The position numbers were made by a program, and so were the translations under genes. Source: Fulvivirgaceae bacterium JP3-4 (lineage in GTDB: Bacteria > Bacteroidota > Bacteroidia > Cytophagales > Cyclobacteriaceae). Taken from it: a stretch of 64,000 nt of DNA. The stretch is from positions 1,612,001-1,676,000 of the forward strand of contig JARKND010000001.1 in the NCBI GenBank assembly GCA_029309925.1. Direction: 5' to 3'. Shown in pieces: positions 43,467 through 53,577 of the stretch. Under the pieces are notes generated by a model. The model made no database searches and was not told the origin of the DNA. It saw only the letters and a list, made by a program, of their open reading frames with translations. Position 1 is the stretch's first letter. Each line of letters starts with the position of its first letter.

Positions 43467-44220
43467 AAAGCTGATTTACCGCACGCTCTGCAACCGCTTC
43501 ACGGGGGCTGTTATCCGCGCGCTGTATAAGGATACTGTGCCATCAGTCCGATGGAGGGGTTTTCGTTTCAATCTCGCGCGGAAAGAAACGTCAAACACAA
43601 TCCTTGCATCGATCTTCTGGGGGTTTTACGAAAGCGCTGAAGTGCGGTTGGTAAGAAAATATTTCCGGGGTGATGTTGATGCGGTCGAATTCGGGTCGAG
43701 CAGCGGAGTGGTCTCGGCTCAGATCGTTTCCAGGTACTCCGTTGCGGGCCGGAGGTACCTTGGTGTCGAGGCAAATGCCTATTTAAAGGACGCGTGGCTC
43801 AAGAATGTACAACGACATGCCATTACAGCAGTTGATACGCAGCTCGTTCATGCCGCGGTTTACTACGATGCCGAAGCAGTCAGTTTTCAAATCAGCAATA
43901 ATCCTACGGCCTCCGGCATTTCCGGTACACCTTCCTCATCTCTGGCAAATGTGATCACCGCAACCACCTTGACAAAGGTTATTGAAAAATATTCGCTTAC
44001 TGATTACGCTTTGTTCTGCGACATAGAAGGAGCAGAGGCCGCGATGCTGCTGTCAGAACAAGAGGCTTTCGTCAGATGCAGATATCTTTTTATTGAATTG
44101 CATGAAACTGTGTACCATGGTAAGGATTACAACGTCAACGATCTGATCGCTCTGATCGAGTCGAAGGGTTTTGAGCTGATCGAAAAACTTGGAGCGGTCT
44201 GTTATTTTGAAAAGCGATGA
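43459..44220 (+). CDS. FkbM family methyltransferase
   Basis: This 253-residue protein has DAVEFGSSSGVVSAQI near residue 76 as the SAM-binding loop, 'YLGVEAN' following, and 'YALFCDIEGAEAAMLL' near the C-terminus, the FkbM-type motif. The start is GTG at 43459. It is one of three FkbM-like genes, consistent with several methyl groups on the glycan or with different repeat units. Confidence 0.8.
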   Translation: MVKKLIYRTLCNRFTGAVIRALYKDTVPSVRWRGFRFNLARKETSNTILASIFWGFYESAEVRLVRKYFRGDVDAVEFGSSSGVVSAQIVSRYSVAGRRYLGVEANAYLKDAWLKNVQRHAITAVDTQLVHAAVYYDAEAVSFQISNNPTASGISGTPSSSLANVITATTLTKVIEKYSLTDYALFCDIEGAEAAMLLSEQEAFVRCRYLFIELHETVYHGKDYNVNDLIALIESKGFELIEKLGAVCYFEKR

Positions 44221-45329
44221 CTCCTGACCGCCAAATATTGCGGATACCCGAACTGGATGGACTGAGAGGTCTGGCGATCCTGGCAGTTATGAGCTTTCAT
44301 TATCTCAATAATCAATTGGTGCATGCCGAAAGTCAGTTCGCCAGGGCGTTGTACACGGTTACATCCTTCGGTTGGGTAGGGGTTGATCTCTTCTTTGTGT
44401 TGTCGGGGTATCTCATAGGAAACATTCTCATCCTCAATAAAAATGCGACTAACTACTTTAGTGTATTCTACTGGCGAAGATTTGTGAGGATTATTCCGAC
44501 ATATTACTTCGCGCTTGCACTTTTTCTGTTTGCTCGCGCCATACCCGGTGTTGACGAAAATTATTTCCTGAGTGGAAATCTTGTTATTCCCTTCTGGAGT
44601 TACTGGCTTCTCCTGCAGAATTTTTTTATGGCAGATCTGGCTAACCTTGGCAACAGCGCGCTAAGTGTGACGTGGTCGATCGCAATAGAAGAACAATTCT
44701 ACATTCTCTTTCCGCTGATTGTTTTTTTTGTAAACACCAGGCTTCTGCCCGTCATTCTTGCAGTAGTTATCATACTCGCTTCAATTGTCAGGTTGCAGTT
44801 CGATCATTGGATCCCGGCATATGTCCTTCTCCCATCGCGGATGGATGCGCTCGCCTTCGGCATTTTTATAGCTCACCTTAAGAATGAAACGGATCTAAAG
44901 TCTCTGGCCGACAAATACTACTACTGGCTCCTCTTCCTTTTCGCAACTTTGATGGTCGCGCTGGGCGGTCTTTATCTGTATTATGGCGACCTTGGTCCTG
45001 TTAAGCATAGCCTTTTTGCTGTTATTTTCAGTATTCTTTTGATAATTGCGCTGACAAAAAAGTCAACGTGGTTCGCGGCATTTCTCCGGTGGCCGGTGCT
45101 GATGTGGATAGGCACAATTTCCTATTCATTGTATCTCCTGCACTATTTTATTCTCGGGGTTGTGCATCATATGTTTGGCAACACACAGGGAATCGGAATG
45201 TACACACCAAGAGATATTGGAGTTTCGCTGGTGGCACTTGGAATGTCATTCCTGATAGCCTGGGTCACATATCACAAAATAGAAATGCCAATGGTGGCAT
45301 TGGGTAAACGAATGAAGTATAAATCATGA
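44217..45329 (+). CDS. Acyltransferase 3 family membrane protein (OafA-like)
   Basis: This 370-residue integral membrane O-acyltransferase has about ten helices. The N-terminal 'RIPELDGLRGLAILAVMSFHY' with catalytic His, 'FVLSGYLIG' and 'WRRFVRIIPTYY' are standard for the family. Such enzymes acetylate surface glycans from the membrane. It has no C-terminal SGNH domain. It overlaps its neighbours on both sides by four bases. Confidence 0.9.
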   Translation: MTPDRQILRIPELDGLRGLAILAVMSFHYLNNQLVHAESQFARALYTVTSFGWVGVDLFFVLSGYLIGNILILNKNATNYFSVFYWRRFVRIIPTYYFALALFLFARAIPGVDENYFLSGNLVIPFWSYWLLLQNFFMADLANLGNSALSVTWSIAIEEQFYILFPLIVFFVNTRLLPVILAVVIILASIVRLQFDHWIPAYVLLPSRMDALAFGIFIAHLKNETDLKSLADKYYYWLLFLFATLMVALGGLYLYYGDLGPVKHSLFAVIFSILLIIALTKKSTWFAAFLRWPVLMWIGTISYSLYLLHYFILGVVHHMFGNTQGIGMYTPRDIGVSLVALGMSFLIAWVTYHKIEMPMVALGKRMKYKS

Positions 45330-46348
45330 AAATTCTGGTTGTCGGGTCGGATAAAATCTTTGCAATTGAGAATTTTTACGTCAGGTATCTGCGGGGACTT
45401 GGCAATGACGTAGTCCATTTTCCATCCGTCAGCATGTTCTATGACTTCCATCAAAAAAATGTGGTTAATAAAATCTTCTTCAAGCTCGGATTCTCCGGCA
45501 TTTATCAATCGATCAACAAAAAGCTAAAACAGGTCGTAAAACGAGAGAGACCGGACGTCATCTGGGTGTTTAAGGGTCTCGAAATTTTTCCGGATACACT
45601 CCGTTGGATAAAGGGCCAGGGAATTCCCCTTGCAAATTTTAACGGAGACAACCCGTTTCTTTTTTCTGGCAGGGGTAGCGGCAACCAAAACATAACGAAC
45701 TCCCTCGGGCTATACGACTTGCATTTTACTTACAATCTTGCGATTGAAGCCGAACTCAGAAGACGAGGCTACCGCACTGCAATACTTCCGTTTGGTTTTG
45801 ATCTGGACGATCAGGTTTATGAACGTTGCACGCAGGAGCCTGAAATTATTCGCGTTTGCTTTTTGGGAAATCCTGACAAAGATCGAAGCGCATTTATCAT
45901 GCGGCTTGCAGAGAAAAATATTCCGATGACCGTTTTTGGCAATCATTGGTCGTCCTTCGTTCATCATCCTGGCATCGAAATTCATCCGCCTGTGTATGGT
46001 GAGGCACAGTGGAGGGCGCTTAGACGATACCGGGTGCAACTCAACCTGATGCGACCGCATAATCCCGACTCGCACAACATGCGAACTTTTGAAGTGCCTG
46101 GTGTTGGTGGAATAATGCTTGCACCGCGTACGCGTGAACACCTCCAGTTTTTTGAAGACGGTAGAGAAGCATTCTTCTTTTCTGATATCACGGAATGCAT
46201 TCAACGCGCTTTGGATATTTTAGCGTTCACAACGCCAGAAGCTTTGAAGGTACGCGAGGCGGCAAGAACGCGTTCACTGGAGTCAGGTTATCGGTATGAG
46301 GATCGTGCTCGCTCCGTAGACAGCATTCTTAAATCTTTGATCAGGTGA
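45326..46348 (+). CDS. CgeB-like glycosyltransferase
   Basis: This 340-residue protein of the CgeB/spore-maturation-like GT-B group has 'ILVVGSDKIFAIENFYVRYL', 'PDVIWVFKGLEI', and the C-terminal 'NMRTFEVPGVGGIMLAPRT', which is diagnostic. Substrate unknown. It overlaps the next gene (GTGA). Confidence 0.83.
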   Translation: MKILVVGSDKIFAIENFYVRYLRGLGNDVVHFPSVSMFYDFHQKNVVNKIFFKLGFSGIYQSINKKLKQVVKRERPDVIWVFKGLEIFPDTLRWIKGQGIPLANFNGDNPFLFSGRGSGNQNITNSLGLYDLHFTYNLAIEAELRRRGYRTAILPFGFDLDDQVYERCTQEPEIIRVCFLGNPDKDRSAFIMRLAEKNIPMTVFGNHWSSFVHHPGIEIHPPVYGEAQWRALRRYRVQLNLMRPHNPDSHNMRTFEVPGVGGIMLAPRTREHLQFFEDGREAFFFSDITECIQRALDILAFTTPEALKVREAARTRSLESGYRYEDRARSVDSILKSLIR

Positions 46349-47463
46349 CAGCAATTTCAATAATACATTTTAGTCCGATTGAGCTTTACCCGCCAATCAT
46401 CAATCTCCTCCGCGAACTTGAAAAGCAGGAGGGGCAACTGAAGATTGTTGTCATCACTACAGCCAATCGTGCCGGCCTTGACAAGTTTGTAACGCAATCG
46501 CATAGCATACAAATTCTGAGGATGGGGGCAATGGGAGCCGGAATTGGACCTATAAAACGCTACCTGACCTATCTTGCATTCTTTTCAAGTGCCTTCGTTC
46601 ATTTACTTGTCACGCAGCCGAAACGCGTTCTTTATTTCGAGACAATCTCTTCCTGGCCCGCCTACATCTATAAGCGATATCTCAACAGAAAGGCGGAAGT
46701 TTTTATTCACTACCATGAATACACCAGTCCAGCGGAGTACGCTGGCGGCATGAAGCTCGTACGATATTTTCACACGCTTGAACAGTGGTTATATGGAAGG
46801 GCGGCATGGGTTTCGCACACAAATGCTTACCGGCTTGATAAATTTGAAAAGGACATTGGAATGAAACTCAACGCTGTGGCTGCAGTTCTTCCAAATTTTC
46901 CCCCTCGCACCTGGTTCAGAAAACCAAAGGCAGCATTAGGCAGCCCGGTCAGGATTATTTATGCTGGCGCCTTGAGTATGGATACCATGTTCACCGAAGC
47001 TTTTGCGCGTTGGGTCACCTTGCAGAACGGAAAGGTTTTATGGGATATCTACAGCTACAATTGCACAGATAGTGCAAAGCGCTTCCTTTCAGGTTTGAAC
47101 TCAGCGTACATTACACTGCACCAGGGAGTTTCATACGAGTCATTGCCTTCGATTCTCGGCCAGTACGATGTAGGAGTTATTCTTTACAATGGCCATATAC
47201 CAAACTACGTTTTCAATGCGCCAAACAAGATGTTTGAATATCTTGCGTGCGGACTGGCAGTCTGGTTTCCCGATATTATGGTTGGCAGCTTACCGTACAC
47301 TACTCAGGATGTGTATCCGGAGGTTGTTCCGCTGGATTTCACCCGCCTGCATGAGTACTCGCCCGAACAACTGACAGAGAGACAAAACAAACATGAACGA
47401 ACTTCCGAGTTCTATTGCGAGGAAGCGCTTACCGATCTTATTAAGAACCTTGTAAAAAAATGA
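46345..47463 (+). CDS. Glycosyltransferase, GT4-like
   Basis: This 372-residue protein has ISIIHFSPIELYPPIINLL at the N-terminus, 'VFIHYHEYTSPAEYAGG', and 'YVFNAPNKMFEYLACGLAV' as the donor-binding region. The start is GTG at 46345, overlapping the previous stop. Sugar unknown. Confidence 0.8.
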   Translation: MTAISIIHFSPIELYPPIINLLRELEKQEGQLKIVVITTANRAGLDKFVTQSHSIQILRMGAMGAGIGPIKRYLTYLAFFSSAFVHLLVTQPKRVLYFETISSWPAYIYKRYLNRKAEVFIHYHEYTSPAEYAGGMKLVRYFHTLEQWLYGRAAWVSHTNAYRLDKFEKDIGMKLNAVAAVLPNFPPRTWFRKPKAALGSPVRIIYAGALSMDTMFTEAFARWVTLQNGKVLWDIYSYNCTDSAKRFLSGLNSAYITLHQGVSYESLPSILGQYDVGVILYNGHIPNYVFNAPNKMFEYLACGLAVWFPDIMVGSLPYTTQDVYPEVVPLDFTRLHEYSPEQLTERQNKHERTSEFYCEEALTDLIKNLVKK

Positions 47464-48290
47464 TTTCAAAGATATTCAGGCTCTTTCCACCGTTTAAAGG
47501 CAAGCAACGACTTGCCCGCATGCTGCTACGCAAGACGCTAGACACTGCGACTGATGTGAGGGTGGATGGTCAGTATGGATGCCGATATAAAGTTCCCAAT
47601 GTCAAGGAAACCATCGGATTTGAATTGCTGATTAACGGCATTTACGAGAAGGACACCGTTGATTTCATCGCAGGGCTTCTGAAAGCAAACCAGGTTTTTC
47701 TCGATGTCGGAGCCAACATCGGAGCAATCAGCATACCCGTCAGTAAAAAGAGAAATGACGTCAGAACGATTTCGCTGGAAGCAGCTCCGTGGATATTTAA
47801 GATCCTTGAAGAGAATGTCACAGAGAATAAACTTTCAAACATCACGATAATTAATCGTGCTATCGCTGATGCGAATGATAAAAAGGTACCTTTTTTCAGT
47901 CCGCAGGAAAAATTTGGTAAGGGCTCGCTAGCTCCGGTGTTTACATCCGAAGGCGTTGAGGTAGATACAATCACGCTTGATGCGCTGGCATCGCAGGCTG
48001 GCCTGGCAAAAGTCGGCTTCATCAAGATTGATGTTGAAGGATTTGAGTGGCACGCGTTTGCAGGTGGTAGCTCATTGCTTAAAGCCAGCGATGCGCCCGA
48101 TATCCTTTTTGAATTTGTCGACTGGGCTGAAGATCTTGCAGGTCTGAAGCCAGGTGCTGCGCAGCAAAGCCTGCTGGACTATGGCTACCGGATCTTTGTG
48201 TTCGAAAAAAATGCATTGGGGCAGGAAGTAACAGCTCCGCTCACGAAAGGGGCTAACATGCTTTTCGCGACCAAAAAACGCCCTGGATAA
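47460..48290 (+). CDS. FkbM family methyltransferase
   Basis: This 276-residue protein has QVFLDVGANIGAISIPVSK near residue 78 as SAM motif I, 'ISLEAAPW' and 'VGFIKIDVEGFEWHAFAGG' near 178 completing the FkbM signature. It is the clearest of the three FkbM members. It begins inside the previous stop (ATGA). Confidence 0.89.
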   Translation: MISKIFRLFPPFKGKQRLARMLLRKTLDTATDVRVDGQYGCRYKVPNVKETIGFELLINGIYEKDTVDFIAGLLKANQVFLDVGANIGAISIPVSKKRNDVRTISLEAAPWIFKILEENVTENKLSNITIINRAIADANDKKVPFFSPQEKFGKGSLAPVFTSEGVEVDTITLDALASQAGLAKVGFIKIDVEGFEWHAFAGGSSLLKASDAPDILFEFVDWAEDLAGLKPGAAQQSLLDYGYRIFVFEKNALGQEVTAPLTKGANMLFATKKRPG

Positions 48291-48303
48291 ATTTTCTCCC
48301 ATC

Positions 48304-49302
48304 ATGAAAGTTGTCTTTTTCCACCGGAAGCCAGAGCAAGGAGTGAATTTCAGCATTGAAAATCTTTTCACGCTCGTCAGAAGCGCACTGCCAGCGGAGG
48401 TACAATCTCAGGTTAAGGTTTTGCGATACAAAAGTCGCGGATTCTGGAGACGTTTTTATATTACACTTGAGGCGGCATTCAGCCAGGGAGATGTCAATCA
48501 CATTACCGGTGACGTACATTTTATAGCCCTTTTGCTCAGAAAGAACAAGACCATTCTCACTATTCACGACCTCGGCCTGATGCGCCATACCAGCTGGCTC
48601 GTCCGTTCTGTTTTTCGTTTTTTCTGGATCACAATGCCAGTAAAAAGATGTGCTTTAGTAACGACAGTTTCATATGCAACCCGCGCTGAGCTGATGAAGC
48701 ACATTAGCATTTCGGAATCTAAAGTCAGGGTTGTGTATAATCCCGTTCCGGACACATTCATCCCATCTCCGAAGCTTTTTAATAAAACCGAGCCTCGAAT
48801 CCTTCAGATCGGTACGAAAGCAAACAAGAATATTGATCGACTGCTCGAGGCACTTGCAGGAATTTCGTGCCACCTTCAGATTATTGGCCGCGTTTCTAGC
48901 GTCACACGTCAAAAGCTCGAGGACTTAAACATAAGTCATACGATAGCTTCCAGTCTGAGCAATGATGAAATGATTGAGCAGTACAGGCAGGCTGATATCA
49001 TCTCTTTCGTGTCAACTTTCGAGGGATTTGGAATACCCATTGTTGAAGCGAATGCGATTGGAAGGGTCGTTGTAACGTCAGATTGCTCATCAATGCCGGA
49101 AGTAGCTGGCAATGCTGCTCATCTGGTGAATCCTTTCGATATAGCGGCCATCAGAGCAGGTTTCCTCCGTGTGATTTCTGACGATGCGTACCGCGACCAG
49201 CTCATTCAAAACGGTTTTGAAAACCGGAAACGATTCACACCGGCAAGGATTGCATCCGATTATCTGCAGATTTACAACGCCCTGGCGAGTGCGCGATTGT
49301 GA
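48304..49302 (+). CDS. Glycosyltransferase family 4
   Basis: This 332-residue GT-B enzyme has 'TILTIHDLGLMRHTSWLV', 'VTTVSYATRAELMKH', 'ILQIGTKANKNIDRLLEAL' and 'VSTFEGFGIPIVEANAIG', the last being the E-x7-E motif. The motif order is that of WbaZ/mannosyltransferase-like GT4 enzymes. Specificity not determinable. Confidence 0.88.
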   Translation: MKVVFFHRKPEQGVNFSIENLFTLVRSALPAEVQSQVKVLRYKSRGFWRRFYITLEAAFSQGDVNHITGDVHFIALLLRKNKTILTIHDLGLMRHTSWLVRSVFRFFWITMPVKRCALVTTVSYATRAELMKHISISESKVRVVYNPVPDTFIPSPKLFNKTEPRILQIGTKANKNIDRLLEALAGISCHLQIIGRVSSVTRQKLEDLNISHTIASSLSNDEMIEQYRQADIISFVSTFEGFGIPIVEANAIGRVVVTSDCSSMPEVAGNAAHLVNPFDIAAIRAGFLRVISDDAYRDQLIQNGFENRKRFTPARIASDYLQIYNALASARL

Positions 49303-49327
49303 CCTACCTTCAAAATTACTAAATTTG
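49297..49327 (+). promoter_or_regulatory. Bacteroidota promoter before the polymerase gene
   Basis: TTG at 49297-49299 and TAAATTTG at 49320-49327 are 20 bp apart and end 26 bases before the ATG at 49354. It is one of the few places in the locus with a real intergenic gap, so a separate transcript is plausible. Confidence 0.5.
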
Positions 49328-49353
49328 CGTTTTGCCGGGAGCCGTTCCACGCG

Positions 49354-50637
49354 ATGACAACCACACTTGCTTTTATCCTTTTTGCTGCAATTTATTTGCT
49401 CCTGATGTGGAAGGCAGGCAAGACCTACCCGATTCTGTATCTTTTTCTTTTCACCTATTTTCTGCAGTATATTTTCTCAACACAACTAATCTACGATGAG
49501 TATCAGCAGTTGAGCAGGCAGATGCCAATTCCCGATGAACGTTATTTCGATTATGTCAACATGGCGATGCTGTTTTTGTTTGCGGGGATTTTTACTTTCA
49601 ACCGCGACATTGATGTCCGGTCTTTGCTAAATAAAATTGATCCTAAAGCTGCAGCAGGACTTGGTTGGCTGCTGCTGTTTGTATCGTATTTTTTCGCGGC
49701 TTTGCAGATGATCGGGATACCTGGGGTGGGTTCCGTCATCTCGTTCACACAGTACCTGATTTATCCTGCGGCCTTCTGTTTTCTACTGAGCACTCACCCG
49801 TTTAAGTACCTGCTGGTCGTCTTAATTTTTGTGCAACTGTTGTTCACGGGTCTGCAAGGCGGAATGTTTCTGAACTTGTTTGTGTGGTCGACCTATTTGT
49901 TTTTCTTCGTCACCCATAGTTTTAGGCTTTCGTTCTTTGTGAGGGCTGCAATTTTTCTGCTTGGTATTCCGGTATTGATTGTCGTGCAGAGCGTCAAGGA
50001 TGAATACCGTAAGGCTACGTGGGTAAACAGGAGGGAAGCAGGAATTGGATTATTTGCCGACATCGCCAGCAGTCAGAACGAAAAGACAAAGAATGTCCCT
50101 TTCATTGAATCACCTGGAGTAGTCAAGACAGTCGGACGTCTCACGCAAGGATGGCACCTTGGACTTACACTGAGAAGAGTGCCGTCAAAAGTACCACTCT
50201 CGAATGGTGAGGAAATGGTGAGTGATATCACCTCGTCTATCCTGCCGCGCATCGTTGTCAGTGATAAAAAAATTGTGGGGTCGCAGGATAAGTTTGAGAA
50301 ATATACAGGCCATCGTCTTTGGAACACAACTTCCATGACAATCGGTGTTATCGGAGATTTTTATATCAACTTCGGGAAGTGGGGATCGTTTGCTGGCTTG
50401 TTTATTTTTGGTGCGTTCATCTCTCTCGGGCTTTACTTCTTTATGAAAAGGTTCGTTATACCTGACCCGATCAATATCGTCTGGGTGCCGTTCATCTTCA
50501 GCTATCTCATTCGCGCAAACAATGACTTTTACATGGTATTCAATTCGCTGATCAAAGGCCTGATAATTTTTCTTGTTGTTAATTACATTAGAAAAAAATG
50601 GTGGTCTCCGAAACCAGTCAGCAGCCTTCAGCGATGA
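49354..50637 (+). CDS. Oligosaccharide repeat-unit polymerase, Wzy-like membrane protein
   Basis: This 427-residue protein has about ten hydrophobic helices and a large loop at roughly 220-325 rich in polar residues. Low-conservation, multi-helix proteins in this position are usually Wzy polymerases, which join lipid-linked repeat units in the periplasm. 'GVIGDFYINFGKWGSFAGLFIFG' near residue 330 resembles the family's conserved C-terminal segment. Its presence alongside a Wzm/Wzt exporter is unexpected. Confidence 0.72.
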   Translation: MTTTLAFILFAAIYLLLMWKAGKTYPILYLFLFTYFLQYIFSTQLIYDEYQQLSRQMPIPDERYFDYVNMAMLFLFAGIFTFNRDIDVRSLLNKIDPKAAAGLGWLLLFVSYFFAALQMIGIPGVGSVISFTQYLIYPAAFCFLLSTHPFKYLLVVLIFVQLLFTGLQGGMFLNLFVWSTYLFFFVTHSFRLSFFVRAAIFLLGIPVLIVVQSVKDEYRKATWVNRREAGIGLFADIASSQNEKTKNVPFIESPGVVKTVGRLTQGWHLGLTLRRVPSKVPLSNGEEMVSDITSSILPRIVVSDKKIVGSQDKFEKYTGHRLWNTTSMTIGVIGDFYINFGKWGSFAGLFIFGAFISLGLYFFMKRFVIPDPINIVWVPFIFSYLIRANNDFYMVFNSLIKGLIIFLVVNYIRKKWWSPKPVSSLQR

Positions 50638-51770
50638 GACCGCGGGTCGTCTTACTGTATCCGTATTACTGGCCAACCTATAAGGCTGGCGGACCTGTGC
50701 AGTCGCTGTTTAACCTTGCCGGCTTTTACAAAGAGCATGCTGACTTTTATGTGATCTCGTTAGCAAAGGACATTGACGGCACTGCTCCTGACGTTCCGGT
50801 CAAACTCAACGCTTGGGCTAAGGGTCCTAATCATGAGAACATCTTTTTTGTATCACGGATCACGCCCCTGGTGATTGAACGGTTCCTGAAAACAACGAGA
50901 CCGGATAGGATTTTTATCAATGGGCTTTTCAACATTGAGACATCCCTGCCAGGACTCCTGTTTGCGCGACTGAGAGGAATTCCGGTAATTATCTCTCCGC
51001 GCGGAATGCTGCAAGCCTGGGGGCTGAAAAAAAAATACTTATTGAAACGCACCGTGCTGGCGTTGTTCAGATTTCTGATGGGTAAGAATGCAGTGTGGCA
51101 TGCTACCGACCAGCAGGAGGTGGCTGACATTCAGTTTCACTTTGGCAAATCCCGGAAAATTTTTGTTGCGCCAAATATTCCCAGGGCCGCAAATAGTCAC
51201 TCTCGCGGTATAGATCTCCAGCCCGGCAACAAAATAACCTTGGTCTTTCTCTCGCTCATCAACCCGAACAAAAATTTACATTTGGTAATCGATGCGGTGA
51301 AGAAGTTGCCGGAGAAGTTTTCGCTCGACATCTACGGGCCTGTGATCGATCAGCAGTACTGGTCGGCCTGTCAGCAGTCAATTGGTGAAGCCCCGCATAT
51401 CCATTATCGCGGACCGGTGCCCGCATGGCAGGTTCCGGACATCCTCTCAAGGTTTCACTTCTTCGTGCTACCGACACAAGGCGAAAACTTTGGCCATGCC
51501 ATTTTCGATGCATTGGTGTCGGGCGTACCGGTAATGATTTCGCGAAATACGCCATGGCATGATGTCGAAGCAAGCGGAGCGGGGTTTTATCTGCCACTAG
51601 ACGATCCAAAGGCTTTTGGTGAAGTGCTTATGAGCGCAAGCAAAATGCAGCCAAAAGATTATGAGGCGATGAAAGCTGCGGCAAGTGCCTACGCTGAAAG
51701 ATATTGGTCAGCAACCGATTACCATAAACTTTATTCGTTCTTGCTGAAAGGTGATCCTGTACCTGCATGA
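50634..51770 (+). CDS. Glycosyltransferase family 4
   Basis: This is a 378-residue GT-B enzyme. The ATG at 50634 overlaps the previous stop (ATGA) and precedes VVLLYPYYWPTYKAGGPVQS directly; an extension to 50598 is not needed. 'IISPRGMLQAWGLKKK' and 'FVLPTQGENFGHAIFDALVS' are typical of a GT4 subgroup found in capsule loci. Sugar unknown. Confidence 0.88.
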   Translation: MRPRVVLLYPYYWPTYKAGGPVQSLFNLAGFYKEHADFYVISLAKDIDGTAPDVPVKLNAWAKGPNHENIFFVSRITPLVIERFLKTTRPDRIFINGLFNIETSLPGLLFARLRGIPVIISPRGMLQAWGLKKKYLLKRTVLALFRFLMGKNAVWHATDQQEVADIQFHFGKSRKIFVAPNIPRAANSHSRGIDLQPGNKITLVFLSLINPNKNLHLVIDAVKKLPEKFSLDIYGPVIDQQYWSACQQSIGEAPHIHYRGPVPAWQVPDILSRFHFFVLPTQGENFGHAIFDALVSGVPVMISRNTPWHDVEASGAGFYLPLDDPKAFGEVLMSASKMQPKDYEAMKAAASAYAERYWSATDYHKLYSFLLKGDPVPA

Positions 51771-51791
51771 CTGCAATTCCGTAGACTTTTT

Positions 51792-51799
51792 TAGCTTTG
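51792..51799 (+). promoter_or_regulatory. Possible -7 box before the carbamoyltransferase gene
   Basis: TAGCTTTG fits TAnnTTTG, 29 bases before the ATG at 51829, in a 58-bp gap. No clear TTG at the right distance upstream. Confidence 0.33.
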
Positions 51800-51828
51800 C
51801 GGCTTATTATTCCTAAAACCTCGATTCA

Positions 51829-53577
51829 ATGTATATTCTGGGTCTCAACGCCTACCATGCTGATTCTTCAGCAGCGATTTTCAAGGATGGCGTGCTCATC
51901 GCAGCGACTGAAGAGGAGCGGTTCAGGCGCGTAAAACACTGGGCTGGGTTCCCGGCAAAGGCGATCGAGTTTTGTCTCCGCGAAGCAAACATTCGGCTGG
52001 ATCAGGTTGACGCCATAACCATCGGACGTGATCCGGGCGCGAAGGTTTTAAAGAAAATGCTGTTTCTCCTGAAGGATCCGTTTGCCGGATTTAGCACCGT
52101 CAAAACGCGGCTGCGAAATCGGCAGAAAGTGTCCTCTCTCGAATCTGAATTTGCATCGCATTTCGGAGTTGAAGAAGGTGGTATAAAAAAGAAAATTGTT
52201 CATGTCGAACACCACAGAAGCCACATGGCGTCTGCCTTCTTCCCCAGTCCCTTTGAAGAGGCGGCTATCTTATCAATCGATGGTTCTGGAGATTTTACCA
52301 CCACAATGATTGGCAAAGGTAAAGGGAATCAGTTTGAAGTATTCGATTCGGTTGACTTCCCTGTGTCGTGCGGTTTGTTCTACACAGCCTTCACACAATT
52401 TCTCGGTTTCCCGCATTACGGTGACGAGTATAAAGTGATGGGACTGGCGCCATACGGTAATCCCGTTTATGCAGATAAGATAAGACAGATTCTGAAGTTC
52501 ACGGAGAACGGACTTTTTAACTGGGACGCAGAGTTTTTCAAGTCTCCACGCGAGGTGGTCGTTACGTATGATGAAAACAATATTCCCGTTGTTGGTAATC
52601 TTTACAGTGATGCCTTCGTCAGGGAATTTGGTGCGCCCCGCAGTTCTAAAGACGAGTTAACGCAATATCACAAAGACCTGGCGGCATCGGTGCAAAAGGT
52701 TACAGAGGAATTGATCATACACATATTGATTCACCTTCATGAGCGCACCGGCCTCAAAAATGTTTGCATTGCGGGAGGGGTCGCACAGAATTCGGTGGCG
52801 AATGGCAAGGTGATCGAACGGACTCCTTTTGAGAAATTGTACATTCCGTCTGCGGGCCACGATGCCGGCCTGTCAATGGGTTCTGCTCTGTATCATTATC
52901 ATCAGCAATTAGGACGTCCTAGAACAGCTCCGGTGCTGTCAGCTTATACGGGCAGCAGATTTTCGAACGAAGAAATTGAAGCGGTGCTTAAAAAACGTGG
53001 TATCGTTTACACAAGAATGGACGATGATCAACTTTACGAAAAGGTGGTGGACAAGCTCATCGAGCCGGGCGTGGTGGGCTGGTTTTCCGGCCGCGCGGAA
53101 TTCGGACCACGCGCCCTCGGAGCAAGATCTATTATTGCAGATCCAAGGAATCCGCATGCCAAGGAATTGTTGAATTCAAAAATAAAGCGAAGAGAAAGTT
53201 TTCGCCCATTTGCGCCCTCCATCCTGAAGGAATTCACCGGTGAGTATTTTGAAAAAGTTGAAGACGTTCCGTTTATGGAGAAAGTGTTTCCGATCCGTAA
53301 AGAAAAAAGAGCCGATATTCCTGCTGTGACACATGTTGACGGCACTGGCCGGCTTCAAACGGTGATGAAAGATGTGTCGCCACGCTATTATGCGTTGATT
53401 GAAAAATTCCGTCAAAGGACTGGCGTCCCGATTCTGCTCAACACATCGTTCAACGAAAATGAGCCGATTGTGAACAAGCCGGAAGAAGCGTTGGACTGTT
53501 TTCTGCGAACGCAGATGGATATGCTTGTGCTGGAGAACTGTGTCATTGTACGGGACGGCAATAAACTGACGAAATGA
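51829..53577 (+). CDS. Carbamoyltransferase (NodU/CmcH family)
   Basis: The 582-residue protein opens with ILGLNAYHADSSAAIFKDG, has the metal-site motif EHHRSHMASAFF near residue 127, and the C-terminal YrdC-like portion includes 'GWFSGRAEFGPRALGARSI'. Such enzymes transfer a carbamoyl group from carbamoyl phosphate through an adenylate to a hydroxyl, here most likely on a glycan sugar. Length and domain order match the family. Confidence 0.92.
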   Translation: MYILGLNAYHADSSAAIFKDGVLIAATEEERFRRVKHWAGFPAKAIEFCLREANIRLDQVDAITIGRDPGAKVLKKMLFLLKDPFAGFSTVKTRLRNRQKVSSLESEFASHFGVEEGGIKKKIVHVEHHRSHMASAFFPSPFEEAAILSIDGSGDFTTTMIGKGKGNQFEVFDSVDFPVSCGLFYTAFTQFLGFPHYGDEYKVMGLAPYGNPVYADKIRQILKFTENGLFNWDAEFFKSPREVVVTYDENNIPVVGNLYSDAFVREFGAPRSSKDELTQYHKDLAASVQKVTEELIIHILIHLHERTGLKNVCIAGGVAQNSVANGKVIERTPFEKLYIPSAGHDAGLSMGSALYHYHQQLGRPRTAPVLSAYTGSRFSNEEIEAVLKKRGIVYTRMDDDQLYEKVVDKLIEPGVVGWFSGRAEFGPRALGARSIIADPRNPHAKELLNSKIKRRESFRPFAPSILKEFTGEYFEKVEDVPFMEKVFPIRKEKRADIPAVTHVDGTGRLQTVMKDVSPRYYALIEKFRQRTGVPILLNTSFNENEPIVNKPEEALDCFLRTQMDMLVLENCVIVRDGNKLTK

